The notes under the pieces: model-generated | Databases searched by the model: none | What the model was told of the DNA's origin: nothing | Seen by the model: only the letters and a program-made list of their open reading frames with translations | Shown: positions 48,087 through 57,017 of the stretch, piece by piece | How positions within the stretch are numbered: the stretch's first letter is position 1 | Layout: every line of letters starts with the position of its first letter | Program-made: the position numbers and the translations under genes | Origin: Natrinema sp. HArc-T2 | GTDB lineage: Archaea; Halobacteriota; Halobacteria; Halobacteriales; Natrialbaceae | NCBI RefSeq assembly: GCF_041821085.1 | Contig: NZ_JBGUAZ010000001.1 | Span: 496,001 to 560,000 of the forward strand | DNA: 64,000 nucleotides | Direction: 5' to 3'

Positions 48087-49385
48087 CTATACGACGACGA
48101 GCACCGACGCGAGCGCGCCGCCGATCAGCAGGATTGCACTGTAGGCTGCGACCCGGTTTCGGAAATCGGTGTTCGTCGACGTCGATGCCAGCAGGGCCTT
48201 GACCACGATGCTCGAGACGGTCGCGAGCAGAATAGCGATGGTTGCCTCCGGCCCACCTAACTGGCCGCCCCGGTAGAGGACGACCGCCGAGGTGGTCGCG
48301 CCGGCACTCGAGACGAAGCCGCTGGCGACGGCCGTCGCATAGAAGCCAAGCGTCCCGAACCACGTCTCGGCCAGCGACCCGAAGACGAGCACGCCGAGGA
48401 AAACGACACCGAATCCGAGCGCGTTTCGCAACGAGAACGGGCTCTCGAGTTCCATCGGGCCGGATTCGTCCCAGTCGGCAGTCAGCGCGGCGACGGCGAA
48501 CGCGAGGACGATCACGGCCCCGAGCGGCACGATGGCCTCGACGAGGATTTTGGAGTCGCTGCCGGCGGTAAAGCCGACCGCGATCGCGAGGTTGCGCGCG
48601 GCCATCGCGGCGTTCGCGAGCAAGATCGCAGCGACGGCATACGAGGCCGCCTCGGGCCGTTGCTTGACGTGATCGAGCATCGTCCCAACGACGGCCGTCG
48701 AGGACGCCAGTCCGCCGAAAAAGCCGGTGATCGCGATTCCACGACCGCCATACGTCGTGACAATCGCGTAGTTGGCGATGCCGATCCCCGCGACGGCAAC
48801 GACCATCAGCCAGATAACCTGCGGCTCGAGCGGAATCGTCAGCCCGGCGAACTCGACGGTCGTTTCCGCTGGAAGGACCGGATAGATGACGAACGCGAGG
48901 ATGGCGAACTCGATGGTCGAACGCATTTCCTCGTGGGACAGTCCCCACGCGAACTCGTGGAGTTCGCGCTTCAAGACGAGCAACAGCGACGAGAGCACAG
49001 CGACGGTGACCCCCTCGAGGATGAAGCCGACAGCGACCAGCGCGCCGACCCCGTAGGCGACGAGCATCGAGACCGACGTCGTCAGTGAGAGCCCCGCCCC
49101 GTCGTCGCTCATGAGCCCCTGAACCGCGAGTAACACTCCCTGAACGATCACGAGGACGCCGCCGAGTACTAGCAGGCCCTCACCGATGGCCGACTCGGTT
49201 TCGACGGCGAGGACGGTAAAGACGGCAGCGAGCAGACTGATCAGCGAGAACGTTCGAATGCCGGCTGACTTCTGGGACCACTCGCGTTCGAGCCCGAGAA
49301 ACATCCCCAGCGCCCCAGCCAGCGCGATCCGAACGACTGTCTCCTCGAACGGCGTCTCAGCGACCTGCAGCACGACCTCGTTCAC
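48087..49385 (-). CDS. MgtC/DUF4010-family membrane protein
   Basis: The protein has 432 residues with about 13 hydrophobic segments. The N-terminal half is MgtC-like (GALGMFLGLEREWSQKSAGIRTF), and the C-terminal half carries the DUF4010 pattern (GFFGGLASSTAVVGTMLDHV). Such proteins are thought to affect magnesium homeostasis or membrane potential; the transport activity is not proven. The GTG at 49385 is chosen because TATA box GCATATAAGC lies about 25 nt upstream and it precedes the first conserved helix. Longer frames upstream carry no family sequence. Confidence 0.85.
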   Translation of the reverse strand: MNEVVLQVAETPFEETVVRIALAGALGMFLGLEREWSQKSAGIRTFSLISLLAAVFTVLAVETESAIGEGLLVLGGVLVIVQGVLLAVQGLMSDDGAGLSLTTSVSMLVAYGVGALVAVGFILEGVTVAVLSSLLLVLKRELHEFAWGLSHEEMRSTIEFAILAFVIYPVLPAETTVEFAGLTIPLEPQVIWLMVVAVAGIGIANYAIVTTYGGRGIAITGFFGGLASSTAVVGTMLDHVKQRPEAASYAVAAILLANAAMAARNLAIAVGFTAGSDSKILVEAIVPLGAVIVLAFAVAALTADWDESGPMELESPFSLRNALGFGVVFLGVLVFGSLAETWFGTLGFYATAVASGFVSSAGATTSAVVLYRGGQLGGPEATIAILLATVSSIVVKALLASTSTNTDFRNRVAAYSAILLIGGALASVLVVV

Positions 49386-49406
49386 TCCCAACCGTTCACC
49401 GTGACC

Positions 49407-49416
49407 GCATATAAGC
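49407..49416 (-). promoter_or_regulatory. TATA box of the MgtC/DUF4010 gene
   Basis: On the minus strand GCTTATATGC is centred about 27 nt before the GTG at 49385, fitting a leaderless transcript. Confidence 0.5.
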
Positions 49417-49529
49417 AACCCGCCGACCCTGACGCGGTTCGGTCGCCGACGTCTATGCTGGATGACACCGATGACAGTGACGCGACCCATCGTGGCCCCA
49501 TCGAACGGGGACGACGACCGACAGGCTTG

Positions 49530-49610
49530 ATACGGTCTGCTGTCCCGATGTCCCGGTGCAACCGCGGTGCGGGTCGCGGTTGCACCGGAATGACTTACAG
49601 TAGTCCGTAT
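49530..49610. repeat. Palindromic repeat family 1, copy A
   Basis: An 81-base element with terminal inverted repeats ATACGGTCTGCTGT / ACAGTAGTCCGTAT and a perfect inner stem CCGGTGCAACCGC / GCGGTTGCACCGG. It lies between the PadR gene and the MgtC promoter. Related copies are at 52679-52759 and 60701-60782. Two nested stems with divergent inner sequences but matching pairing suggest a folded DNA or RNA structure is conserved. Confidence 0.75.
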
Positions 49611-49663
49611 GACACAGGGGTGTCCCGACAGCGGTTACGGACTCAGCGAAACGCGGAGCCGTG

Positions 49664-49939
49664 CTATAGATCGACGTACTGTTCTTCCCACTCCCGGCGG
49701 GCCTCGAGTTCGCGACGGCCACGACGAGTGAGCGTATAGAAGTTCGTTCGGCGGTCGCGACGCCCCTTCTCGACGAGACCCTTGTCGACGAGGGTATCGA
49801 GGTTGGGGTAGAGCCGACCGTGGTGGATCTCCTTCTCGTAGTACTGTTCGAGTTCGTCTTTGATGGCCAGTCCGTGGGGCTCCTCCTCGCCAGCGATGAC
49901 ATAGAGCAAGTCACGCTGGAATCCTGTCAGGTCGTACAT
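49664..49939 (-). CDS. PadR-family transcriptional regulator
   Basis: The protein has 91 residues of winged-helix type: LTGFQRDLLYVIAGEEEPHG, then LAIKDELEQYYEKEIHHGRL, YPNLDTLVDKGLVEKGRRDR and RTNFYTLTRRGRRELEARRE. This is the compact PadR form common in haloarchaea, usually a repressor of stress or efflux genes. The regulated genes are unknown; the intergenic repeat to its left separates it from the MgtC gene. The ATG at 49939 is used, since an upstream ATG adds only six residues. Confidence 0.88.
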   Translation of the reverse strand: MYDLTGFQRDLLYVIAGEEEPHGLAIKDELEQYYEKEIHHGRLYPNLDTLVDKGLVEKGRRDRRTNFYTLTRRGRRELEARREWEEQYVDL

Positions 49940-50389
49940 TGGGAAAGTACCAATCACACTTACTGTCGAATTTTAATAAGGCTATCGGGTTGTTTCGATC
50001 GAAAGAGGGGTATTACCAGCGAGACGTATCGTTTCGAGTGCGAGTGACCCATAACGTCCGTGACGAATCAGCAGGTGAACCACACATAATGCGTGGTTCA
50101 TGTTTACAGTCCAGATATTTTGTTTCGACACAATTATATTGGATCGGCCAGTAGGAGACCGCTCTGTTTGGCCGGGAAAATTATAGCACCACTGCTGGAC
50201 AGTATACCACTCGAAACAGGAAAGCAAATCGCGTGACAGGAAAAGTGTCACGCGATCGCTTGCCGCCCTGAATTGGTCCCCGCTGACGCTTCGGCCCTCC
50301 AAGCGAAGCGTCACGTAGAAGACTTCGTTGTGTGTACTTAAATGTAACGGCAGTGTTGATCGCTGGTGTGGCTACGAGTCGAGCCTCGT
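49940..50389. other. Lower-GC interval with two inverted repeats and a gene fragment
   Basis: No complete gene was found. Two inverted repeats are visible: GCGTGACAGGAAAAGTGTCACGC (about 50232-50254) and TGACGCTTCGGCC...AAGCGAAGCGTCA (about 50282-50311). A leftward GTG frame from 50314 begins VTLRLEGRSVSGDQFRAASD, with acidic haloarchaeal character for about 30 residues, then turns into unlikely sequence; it may be the 5' stub of a decayed gene. The rest is AT-rich and probably regulatory or decayed. Confidence 0.4.
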
Positions 50390-50536
50390 CTAGATATGTT
50401 CCTCCTCGAGCACCCAGCCGAGCGCTCGCTTATAGTAGGTAAACATCTCTTCGACGCCGTCGTGGCGCATCTCGTCGCTCTCCAAGTGCTCTTTGAGGAA
50501 CTCGTACTGTTCGCGGATTTCGTCTTCGTCTCGCAT
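50390..50536 (-). CDS. Small acidic protein, 48 aa
   Basis: The frame encodes MRDEDEIREQYEFLKEHLES followed by DEMRHDGVEEMFTYYKRALG and WVLEEEHI. It is a single predicted amphipathic helix bundle fragment with many acidic residues and haloarchaeal codon use. A T-rich CGTTTTTTCC about 26 nt before the ATG could be its TATA element in a leaderless arrangement. No family is recognised; such helical mini-proteins are common in haloarchaea. Confidence 0.68.
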   Translation of the reverse strand: MRDEDEIREQYEFLKEHLESDEMRHDGVEEMFTYYKRALGWVLEEEHI

Positions 50537-50940
50537 GCTTTCCACTACCGCCCGGGAGCGGAAAAAACGCTGTTACACGGCGTCGGTCACCGTCAGTTCT
50601 CGTCGTTCCGCCGGCTGGTGGCCACACCGTTTCATACGGAAACAGCCGTATTTCTGGCCCGAAACGATAGCGAGTGACAACGTGAACCAGTATGAGACGA
50701 CCTCCCATTATTCTACAGAATCGTTCACACAGCACCCACTGACCGCCACCGCCGGTTATTTCGATGCGACCTGTCGTTGCATCCGTTAATACTCTGTTGG
50801 GCGACAGTCGTCCCATCAGCGCGTTCGCTGTCGACGATCGATCTGTGACCGACTCGAGTGTCTTCCGTCACTTCTACCGGTGACACCACTCTCGAGCCGG
50901 GTCCGGTGGGACTTTTTGTGGTCCGTCCGTAGTGAGAGCC
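50537..50940. other. Intergenic region with no supported gene
   Basis: Between the divergent 48-residue protein and the zinc-ribbon gene I see no coding frame with haloarchaeal codon use, no tRNA and no strong hairpin. It presumably holds both promoters. Confidence 0.5.
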
Positions 50941-51657
50941 ATGAAAATCAGGGGCGAGCGCGAATGTACGGCGTGTGGGACCCGCTGGTCGTACTACGAG
51001 ACCGGAAGTGTGGGCTGTCCGGCCTGTGGCAGTCTCCGGAGCGTCGGCGTCGACGAGCGGACCGAACACACCGACATGCAGGTCGCGTTCGACCTGACGC
51101 CCGTTCGGAACGCCATCGACGAGGTCGACGCCGACGATCTCGCCGAACGGGCTCGCGACCGGTGTCGAGAGTACGTCCGCCGCCGCGGGTTCGTCAATGC
51201 CGGCACCCTCCGCGAACTCGACGATACCTATCTGGCCGCCATCGAACTGCTCCACGTCGCCGACATCGTCGCCCGCGAGATCCACCTCGACGAACGTGAA
51301 GAGCTGTATTTCCTCGCTCTGCTTCGCGACGCTGACCAAGGCGAGCGCCCGCCTCTCGAGGATGTCCCGCAATCGCTTCGCGCCGCTCGCGGCCTCGCCT
51401 ACGCAAACGCCGTCCGCGAGTACCGCCGCGACGTCCGCACGTGGGCCGAGGATCGGGAGCTAACGACGAGCGAACGAGGGGCACTCGAGACGCTCGGCGA
51501 ACACGTCACGCGAGTTCGGATGCTGGATGGCGACATCGAGCCACGGACCGCCGAACGGCTGGTCGAGGCGACTCGCGAGCTAGCAAACGGCCTGCGCGGC
51601 GACGAAATCGCGTTCTCGCAGGCCCAGGAGCGACTAGCTGCCCTCGAGTTCGAGTGA
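50941..51657 (+). CDS. DUF7117-like zinc-ribbon protein
   Basis: The protein has 238 residues. The N terminus MKIRGERECTACGTRWSYYE with GSVGCPACGSLRS forms a four-cysteine zinc ribbon; the rest is helical and acidic (for example VRNAIDEVDADDLAERARDR). It matches what I recall as DUF7117, a haloarchaeal family without known function. The ATG at 50941 is preferred; GTG three codons upstream is possible. It converges on folD with only three bases between the two stop codons. Confidence 0.75.
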   Translation: MKIRGERECTACGTRWSYYETGSVGCPACGSLRSVGVDERTEHTDMQVAFDLTPVRNAIDEVDADDLAERARDRCREYVRRRGFVNAGTLRELDDTYLAAIELLHVADIVAREIHLDEREELYFLALLRDADQGERPPLEDVPQSLRAARGLAYANAVREYRRDVRTWAEDRELTTSERGALETLGEHVTRVRMLDGDIEPRTAERLVEATRELANGLRGDEIAFSQAQERLAALEFE

Positions 51658-51660
51658 AAA

Positions 51661-52554
51661 CTAGGGCAGGTCGACGGCGACGTCTTCCTGCAGGCTCGCG
51701 GCTTTGACGGTATTATACAGCAACATCGCGCGCGTCATCGGACCGACACCGCCCGGAACCGGCGTGATGGCGCTTGCTTTCTCCTTTGCGCTCTCGAACT
51801 CGACATCGCCGACGAGTTCGTACCCCTTCTCGGTGTCCGCGTCGACGCGGTTGACGCCCACGTCGATCACGACCGTCCCCTCCGAAATCATCGAGCCGTC
51901 GACGAGTTCGGGGACGCCAGCGGCAGCGACGACGATGTCCGCACGCTGGGTCTTTTCCGCGAGGTTCTCGGTCCGAGAGTGACAGACCGTCACAGTCGCG
52001 TTGCCGTCGTCAGCCTTCTGGATCAGCAGATTTGCCAGCGGCTTGCCGACGATGTCCGAGCGACCGACGATCGTCACGTCCTTTCCCTCGGTGTCGACGC
52101 CGGCGGACTCGAGCAGTTTCTGGACGCCGTGGGGCGTACAGGGTCGGAAGCGAGCGTCACCGGCGACGAGCCGACCGACGTTTTCGGGGTGGAAGCCGTC
52201 GACGTCCTTCGCGGGATCGACCCGACGGATCACGTCACGGTAGTCGACGTGGTCCGGGACGGGTGCCTGGACGATATAGCCATGCACGTCGTCGTTGTCG
52301 TTGAGGTCCGCGATGGTGTCGAACAGTTCCTCGGCTGGGGCGTCGCCGGCGACGTCGACGTGGTGGCTCTCGATGCCGACCTCCTCGCAGTCGCGCTGTT
52401 TCATGTTTACGTAGGTCTGGCTCGCGGGGTCGTCACCCATGAGGACCGTCGCCAGCCCTGGCCGGGCGCCCGCGTCGGCCAGTTGTTCGATCGCCTCGGT
52501 CAACTCATCTCGAATGTCACTCGCAACCGCGTTGCCGTCGATGATCTCGGTCAT
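51661..52554 (-). CDS. folD: Methylenetetrahydrofolate dehydrogenase/cyclohydrolase
   Basis: The protein has 297 residues. The bifunctional enzyme interconverts methylene-, methenyl- and formyl-tetrahydrofolate. YVNMKQRDCEEVGI places the catalytic Lys at residue 52; GYIVQAPVPDHV, FRPCTPHGVQKLLES and TIVGRSDIVGKPLANLLIQ (NADP site) fit the family. The ATG at 52554 starts MTEIIDGNAVA; an ATG five codons upstream is also in frame. It reads leftwards, followed after about 300 bases upstream by glyA, so one-carbon genes lie together. Confidence 0.95.
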   Translation of the reverse strand: MTEIIDGNAVASDIRDELTEAIEQLADAGARPGLATVLMGDDPASQTYVNMKQRDCEEVGIESHHVDVAGDAPAEELFDTIADLNDNDDVHGYIVQAPVPDHVDYRDVIRRVDPAKDVDGFHPENVGRLVAGDARFRPCTPHGVQKLLESAGVDTEGKDVTIVGRSDIVGKPLANLLIQKADDGNATVTVCHSRTENLAEKTQRADIVVAAAGVPELVDGSMISEGTVVIDVGVNRVDADTEKGYELVGDVEFESAKEKASAITPVPGGVGPMTRAMLLYNTVKAASLQEDVAVDLP

Positions 52555-52678
52555 TACTCGAGTGGGCACCCGCGAGACTCATTAATCCCCGGATTCGTGC
52601 GTAGAATCGCCTTCAATCTGCCCTGGATATACACATCTGTGGATAGACTATCGCAGAACTGACCGCTGAGGATCGGTC

Positions 52679-52759
52679 ATACGGTTTGCTGTAACGATGT
52701 CCCGGTTCACCCGCAGGGCGGTCGCGGTCCCACCGGCACTGACTGACAGTAGACCGTAT
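52679..52759. repeat. Palindromic repeat family 1, copy B
   Basis: An 81-base relative of copy A: ATACGGTTTGCTGTAACGATGTCCCGGT...CACCGGCACTGACTGACAGTAGACCGTAT, with outer termini paired (ATACGGT / ACCGTAT). It sits between folD and glyA, where the remaining 312 bases hold no gene. Confidence 0.7.
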
Positions 52760-52866
52760 CAGTTCGCGTCAATAGCACTCGCCGCTCGTGAGTGGGGACC
52801 TGACGACGAGTCGGCACAGAAAAACGATCGAATTCGGATGTCGGCTATGTGGATCCCGGTCTCGCG

Positions 52867-54114
52867 CTACTCGTAAAGCGGGTTCTCGTCACACAGCGTT
52901 GCGACTTCGTCGCGAACCTCCTCAAGGACGCTCTCGTCGTCGGGGCTGTCGACGACGCGGGCGATCAGGTCGGCGACCTGTCGGCAGTCGTCCTCGTCGA
53001 AGCCACGCGTGGTCAGTGCCGGCGTGCCAGCGCGGATGCCGCTGGGGTTGAACGCCGAGCGCGTCTCGCCGGGTACCGTGTTCCCGTTGAGGACGATGCC
53101 CGCTTCCTCGAGCGCTTCTTCGGCGTCGCCACCACTCGTGTCGGGGTGGCTCTCGCGGAGGTCGACAAGCACGAGGTGGTTGTCGGTGCCCTCCGAGACC
53201 AGGGAGAAGCCGTGTTCGGAGAGACGCTCGCCGAGTGCTTTCGCGTTCGCGACCGTCTGCTCAGCGTACTCTTCGAACTCCGGCTCGAGGGCTTCCTTGA
53301 AGCCGACGGCCTTGCCGGCGACGTTGTGCATGAGCGGGCCGCCCTGTCCGCCGGGGAAGACGGCAGCGTCGATGTCATCGGCGTACTCCTCGTCACACAT
53401 GACGATACCGCCACGTCCCGAGCGGATCGTCTTGTGCGTGCTGCCGGTGACGAAGTCGGCGACGCCGACCGGCGAGGGGTGGACGCCGGCGGCGACGAGA
53501 CCCGTGATGTGAGCGATATCCGCGAGGTGGAGCGCGTCGACCGCGTCGGCAGCCTCCTGAATCCGTTCCCACTCGACCTCACGCGGGTACGCGGAGTATC
53601 CCGAGACAATGATGTCGGGATCGAACTCGGTCGCGTGCTCGGCGAGTCCGTCGTAGTCGAGATAGCCCGTCTCGGCATCAACCTCGTACTGCTCGACCTC
53701 GTACAGTTGGCCCGTGAAGTTGGCCGGGTGGCCATGGCTGAGGTGGCCGCCGTGGGTCAGGTCCAGCGAGAGGATCTTGTCGCCGGGCTCGAGCATCGCG
53801 AAGTAGACGGCCTGGTTGGCCTGCGTGCCCGAGTGGGGTTGGACGTTGACGTGTTCTGCACCGAACAGCTCCGTGGCGCGATCGATCGCGAGTTGTTCGA
53901 CCTCGTCGGCGTACTCACAGCCGCCGTAGTAGCGCTCGCCGGGGTAGCCCTCGGCGTACTTGTTCGTCAGGGCGCTGCCCTGCGCGTCGAGGACGGCCTC
54001 GCTGACGTGGTTCTCGCTGGCGATCATCTGCAACGTCTCTCGCTGGCGCTGTACCTCGCCCTCGAGGGCGTCGGCGACGGCAGGATCGACGTCCCGTACC
54101 TTGTCGTGGTCCAT
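52867..54114 (-). CDS. glyA: Serine hydroxymethyltransferase
   Basis: The protein has 415 residues. It converts serine and tetrahydrofolate to glycine and methylene-tetrahydrofolate. QMIASENHVSEAVLDAQGSA, SGYSAYPREVEWERI, ADIAHITGLVAAGVHPSPV and the PLP lysine in TGSTHKTIRSGRGG near residue 228 are the family motifs. The ATG at 54114 is the conserved start; a longer frame begins at 54162. It is co-oriented with folD downstream. Confidence 0.95.
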   Translation of the reverse strand: MDHDKVRDVDPAVADALEGEVQRQRETLQMIASENHVSEAVLDAQGSALTNKYAEGYPGERYYGGCEYADEVEQLAIDRATELFGAEHVNVQPHSGTQANQAVYFAMLEPGDKILSLDLTHGGHLSHGHPANFTGQLYEVEQYEVDAETGYLDYDGLAEHATEFDPDIIVSGYSAYPREVEWERIQEAADAVDALHLADIAHITGLVAAGVHPSPVGVADFVTGSTHKTIRSGRGGIVMCDEEYADDIDAAVFPGGQGGPLMHNVAGKAVGFKEALEPEFEEYAEQTVANAKALGERLSEHGFSLVSEGTDNHLVLVDLRESHPDTSGGDAEEALEEAGIVLNGNTVPGETRSAFNPSGIRAGTPALTTRGFDEDDCRQVADLIARVVDSPDDESVLEEVRDEVATLCDENPLYE

Positions 54115-54282
54115 ATCCGAAATGCGGTCTGGCGGCTGTATAAGTGTACCCTTCCCCGGCAAGTCGAGCCACTACTGGGCGGGAAGCCATCACGACGACG
54201 TCCGCTAGGCCGAGCCGACCGTCGGACGACAGGCACCGTTCACTCGAGTGGCGTGTCCGCCTCGTCGCTGTCGAACGAGTCT

Positions 54283-54368
54283 CTATAGTAACAACTGAAA
54301 CGGTTGACATACCGATCGCACAGCTGTCGTACGATCAGGTGTGCACTGACTTTCAGTGGCTACTATAG
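54283..54368. repeat. Palindromic repeat family 2
   Basis: An 86-base element with terminal inverted repeats CTATAGTAACAACTGAAA / TTTCAGTGGCTACTATAG (16 of 18 pair) and an inner palindromic core around GATCGCACAGCTGTCGTACGATC. A second CAGCCACTGACAG follows directly. It lies between glyA and the promoter of the CHAT-like gene. A truncated hybrid occurs at 46642-46685. Confidence 0.7.
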
Positions 54369-54470
54369 CAGCCACTGACAGCCGCCATGTGAATCGATCT
54401 TCTTTACAGTCTTCTATACTTATAACATCCCGATACAACTAACTTATCGGAGTGACATTCAGCCAACTAA

Positions 54471-56618
54471 ATGATTGGGTGGGAGGTAGACGGCGACGTC
54501 CTCCACGTCACCGACGCCGACAACGCTGAGCTGAGGGTCGAAGGGGCCGATACCGCCGTCGACAGCGCGATCCTCGACATCCCGCGTCCCGTTGACGAGA
54601 CGGTCGTCGTGACGACCGATGAACTCCGGTTCCCGCACGCGGTCGTGTACGCGTCCGCACTCGGTCTCGATGACCACCGCGAACTGGATCCCGGTGGCGA
54701 ACCACTGTCGCTGTCGTCCGGCGAGTACGTCGTCGACGTCGACACCGAGATCAAGTCCTATCTCCGGTTTTCCGGCGCGGCGACGATCGAACGGACGTCC
54801 GATTACGAGGAGGTCGTCGTCTCCTTTCCAACGCGAACGCGCGTCGGTCTCGGGCTCCGTTGTCGACACGAGTTCCCCGCGGGAACGATCACCGTTCCCG
54901 ACTCCCCGGCTGCTATCGCCGAGGCCATCACACACATGGCCGCCTCACACAAGATCGATGGCCCCGACCGCTCGTATCCCACACTCCGGGGCCACCCAGC
55001 ACTGATCGAGCACGGCGACTCCCTGGAGATCGACGACTGCCTCCGATCTGGAGCCCCCGATCACGGAATCGAACTCGTCGTTCCACCTGACTACGAATCG
55101 CTGTTGGTCACTGCGCCACTCGCCTACTACCTGCAGGCGACGGTCCGGACGACCGACGACTGCCGTCGCAGTTCAACCAGTTCGGAATCGGACCGTCCGC
55201 GGCTCCGACTCCTCGACCGCGGGGCCGACGTGGCGCTCTCGCCGATGCCCGAGTTAGAGCGCGACGTCGCACGGCTGCTCCGGAAGACGTTCTTCCTCGA
55301 CTGTCTCGTCCGCAACGCTGGCCCCTACGGGACGACCCTCGCCGAATGCAGCCTGCTCGAGCCTCTCGAGCTCGACGCCGACACGCTGTACGACGCCTCG
55401 CCGCAAGATCGGCTCGCAACCTATCTCGACGTGCCCTTCGCGGCGATCAAACACCGGTTCCCCGAATGGCATCTCTCGACGTACGTCACACCCGAGTACG
55501 AGCGAATCGAAACGCTGCCGTTCCTGCTCGACCGCCTGAGCATGATCTACACGCCCCGTAGCTCCGAACTCGAGGGACGGGAACTGGTCGAACGCTCGCT
55601 CGAGGATTTCTATCGTGGTCCCGTTCCCGAGCGCAGCCGGGTCGAACCGTCGTGTGCCCCTGTCGAGACCAGATCGACCACCGGGCAGGTCGCTTCGGTC
55701 GACATCGTCAAACCCGACCTCCGGGGCGGCCGGACCCACTGCTGGCTGGCCGACGGCGTCCCGATCGATGTCTTCAAATCCGCCCCCGAGGCCTACGACA
55801 ACCGCCTCGCGTTCCTCGAGCGCGAAAGCGACGCGACCTCGATCTGTGTCGTCCTCAACGATCCGGAAATGGCCGGCGAACACGACCGCGTCGCCGAGAT
55901 CTATCGCCAGCGCTCCGAGGAACTGACGATCGACCTCTCCGTCGAGGAATCGCTCGAGACGGCTGCCCTCGCCCGCGTTTTCGAAGACGACTACGATTTC
56001 GTCCACTACATCGGCCACTGCGAAACCGGCGGACTGTGCTGTCCGGACGGCACGCTCGCAGCCTCGAGCCTCGAGCGCTGTACCGCCCAGACGTTCTTTC
56101 TCAACGCGTGTGGCTCCTTCCATGAGGGACAGACCCTGATCGAGCGTGGCAGCGTCGCCGGCGCGGTGACGTTCACCAAAGTGTTGAACGACCACGCCAT
56201 CAAGGTCGGCTCGACGTTCGCAAAGTTGCTGGTCCACGGCTTTAGCATCGAACGGGCGATGGATCTCGCCCGCCGGCGTATCATGATGGGCAAAGACTAC
56301 GCCGTCGTCGGCGATGGGACACACTCGCTCACGCAGGGTGACCAGCCACCGACCACCGCACGGCTCGAGGAACTCGAGGCCGACGGCTGTGAAACGACGT
56401 ATCTCTTGTGTCTCGACTGTTACTCGACGCGAGCGGCTGGCTCGTACTACTTCCCACACACCGAGACCAACGAGTACGCCTATCTCTGTGGGAACGCCTC
56501 GACGTTCACGCTGGCGGAGTCGGAACTGGTTACGATGCTCAAAGAAACCGAGGCGGCTGTGATCTACAACGGGGACATCTACTGGTCGGGTGAACTCTGG
56601 CCGCGATTCGATCGGTGA
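54471..56618 (+). CDS. CHAT-domain protease-like protein
   Basis: The protein has 715 residues. An N-terminal part of about 470 residues matches no family I know. Residues about 485-620 show the CHAT (caspase HetF-associated) layout: a catalytic-type His in DFVHYIGHCETGGLCCPDG near 508, a catalytic-type Cys in AQTFFLNACGSFHEGQTLIE near 545, then GSVAGAVTFTKVLND and the closing helix FSIERAMDLARRRIMMGKDY. A cysteine-rich C-terminal 100 residues follows (YLLCLDCYSTRAAG). CHAT proteins are cysteine proteases of the caspase clan, sometimes effectors in defence or cell-death systems. Activity here is inferred, not shown. TbsP-like regulator gene follows. Confidence 0.72.
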   Translation: MIGWEVDGDVLHVTDADNAELRVEGADTAVDSAILDIPRPVDETVVVTTDELRFPHAVVYASALGLDDHRELDPGGEPLSLSSGEYVVDVDTEIKSYLRFSGAATIERTSDYEEVVVSFPTRTRVGLGLRCRHEFPAGTITVPDSPAAIAEAITHMAASHKIDGPDRSYPTLRGHPALIEHGDSLEIDDCLRSGAPDHGIELVVPPDYESLLVTAPLAYYLQATVRTTDDCRRSSTSSESDRPRLRLLDRGADVALSPMPELERDVARLLRKTFFLDCLVRNAGPYGTTLAECSLLEPLELDADTLYDASPQDRLATYLDVPFAAIKHRFPEWHLSTYVTPEYERIETLPFLLDRLSMIYTPRSSELEGRELVERSLEDFYRGPVPERSRVEPSCAPVETRSTTGQVASVDIVKPDLRGGRTHCWLADGVPIDVFKSAPEAYDNRLAFLERESDATSICVVLNDPEMAGEHDRVAEIYRQRSEELTIDLSVEESLETAALARVFEDDYDFVHYIGHCETGGLCCPDGTLAASSLERCTAQTFFLNACGSFHEGQTLIERGSVAGAVTFTKVLNDHAIKVGSTFAKLLVHGFSIERAMDLARRRIMMGKDYAVVGDGTHSLTQGDQPPTTARLEELEADGCETTYLLCLDCYSTRAAGSYYFPHTETNEYAYLCGNASTFTLAESELVTMLKETEAAVIYNGDIYWSGELWPRFDR

Positions 56619-57017
56619 CCTGCTTACGGACCGCCGTACGTGCTGACCCGTTCTGTCCGCACAGTGCTGCGTGACGTTCGAGTGTGGTCCGGCTCGAGCC
56701 ACTCTCGGCTGACGATCGCTCGAGAGACCCACCACAGTCGGTTCTGTCGAACACACATACGATAGCAGAGTAACAAGTTGATTGCTTATAGTTATTGGTA
56801 CTAGCAACGAAAACCGACGTTCAGCCGCTCTATTACCAATACTCGTTTCCAATTGTATCTCTATCAACGCACATGTGTATAAGAGATATCGATATTTCGT
56901 CGACGAACTAACGGTTTCTCGGACAAAAATTACCGGTTTGGGTGGGAGACGAGAACTTCTGCTGTGCAGATGGCCGCCAAAATTAAGTACTGTGCTCTCA
57001 ATTACTTCTGTATAGGC
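56619..57017. other. AT-rich intergenic region before the TbsP-like gene
   Basis: No coding frame was recognised. The second half is AT-rich (GCTTATAGTTATTGGTACTAG near 56783; AAATTAAGTACTG near 56980) and probably contains the promoter and binding sites for the downstream regulator. No clear inverted repeat was identified. Confidence 0.45.
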
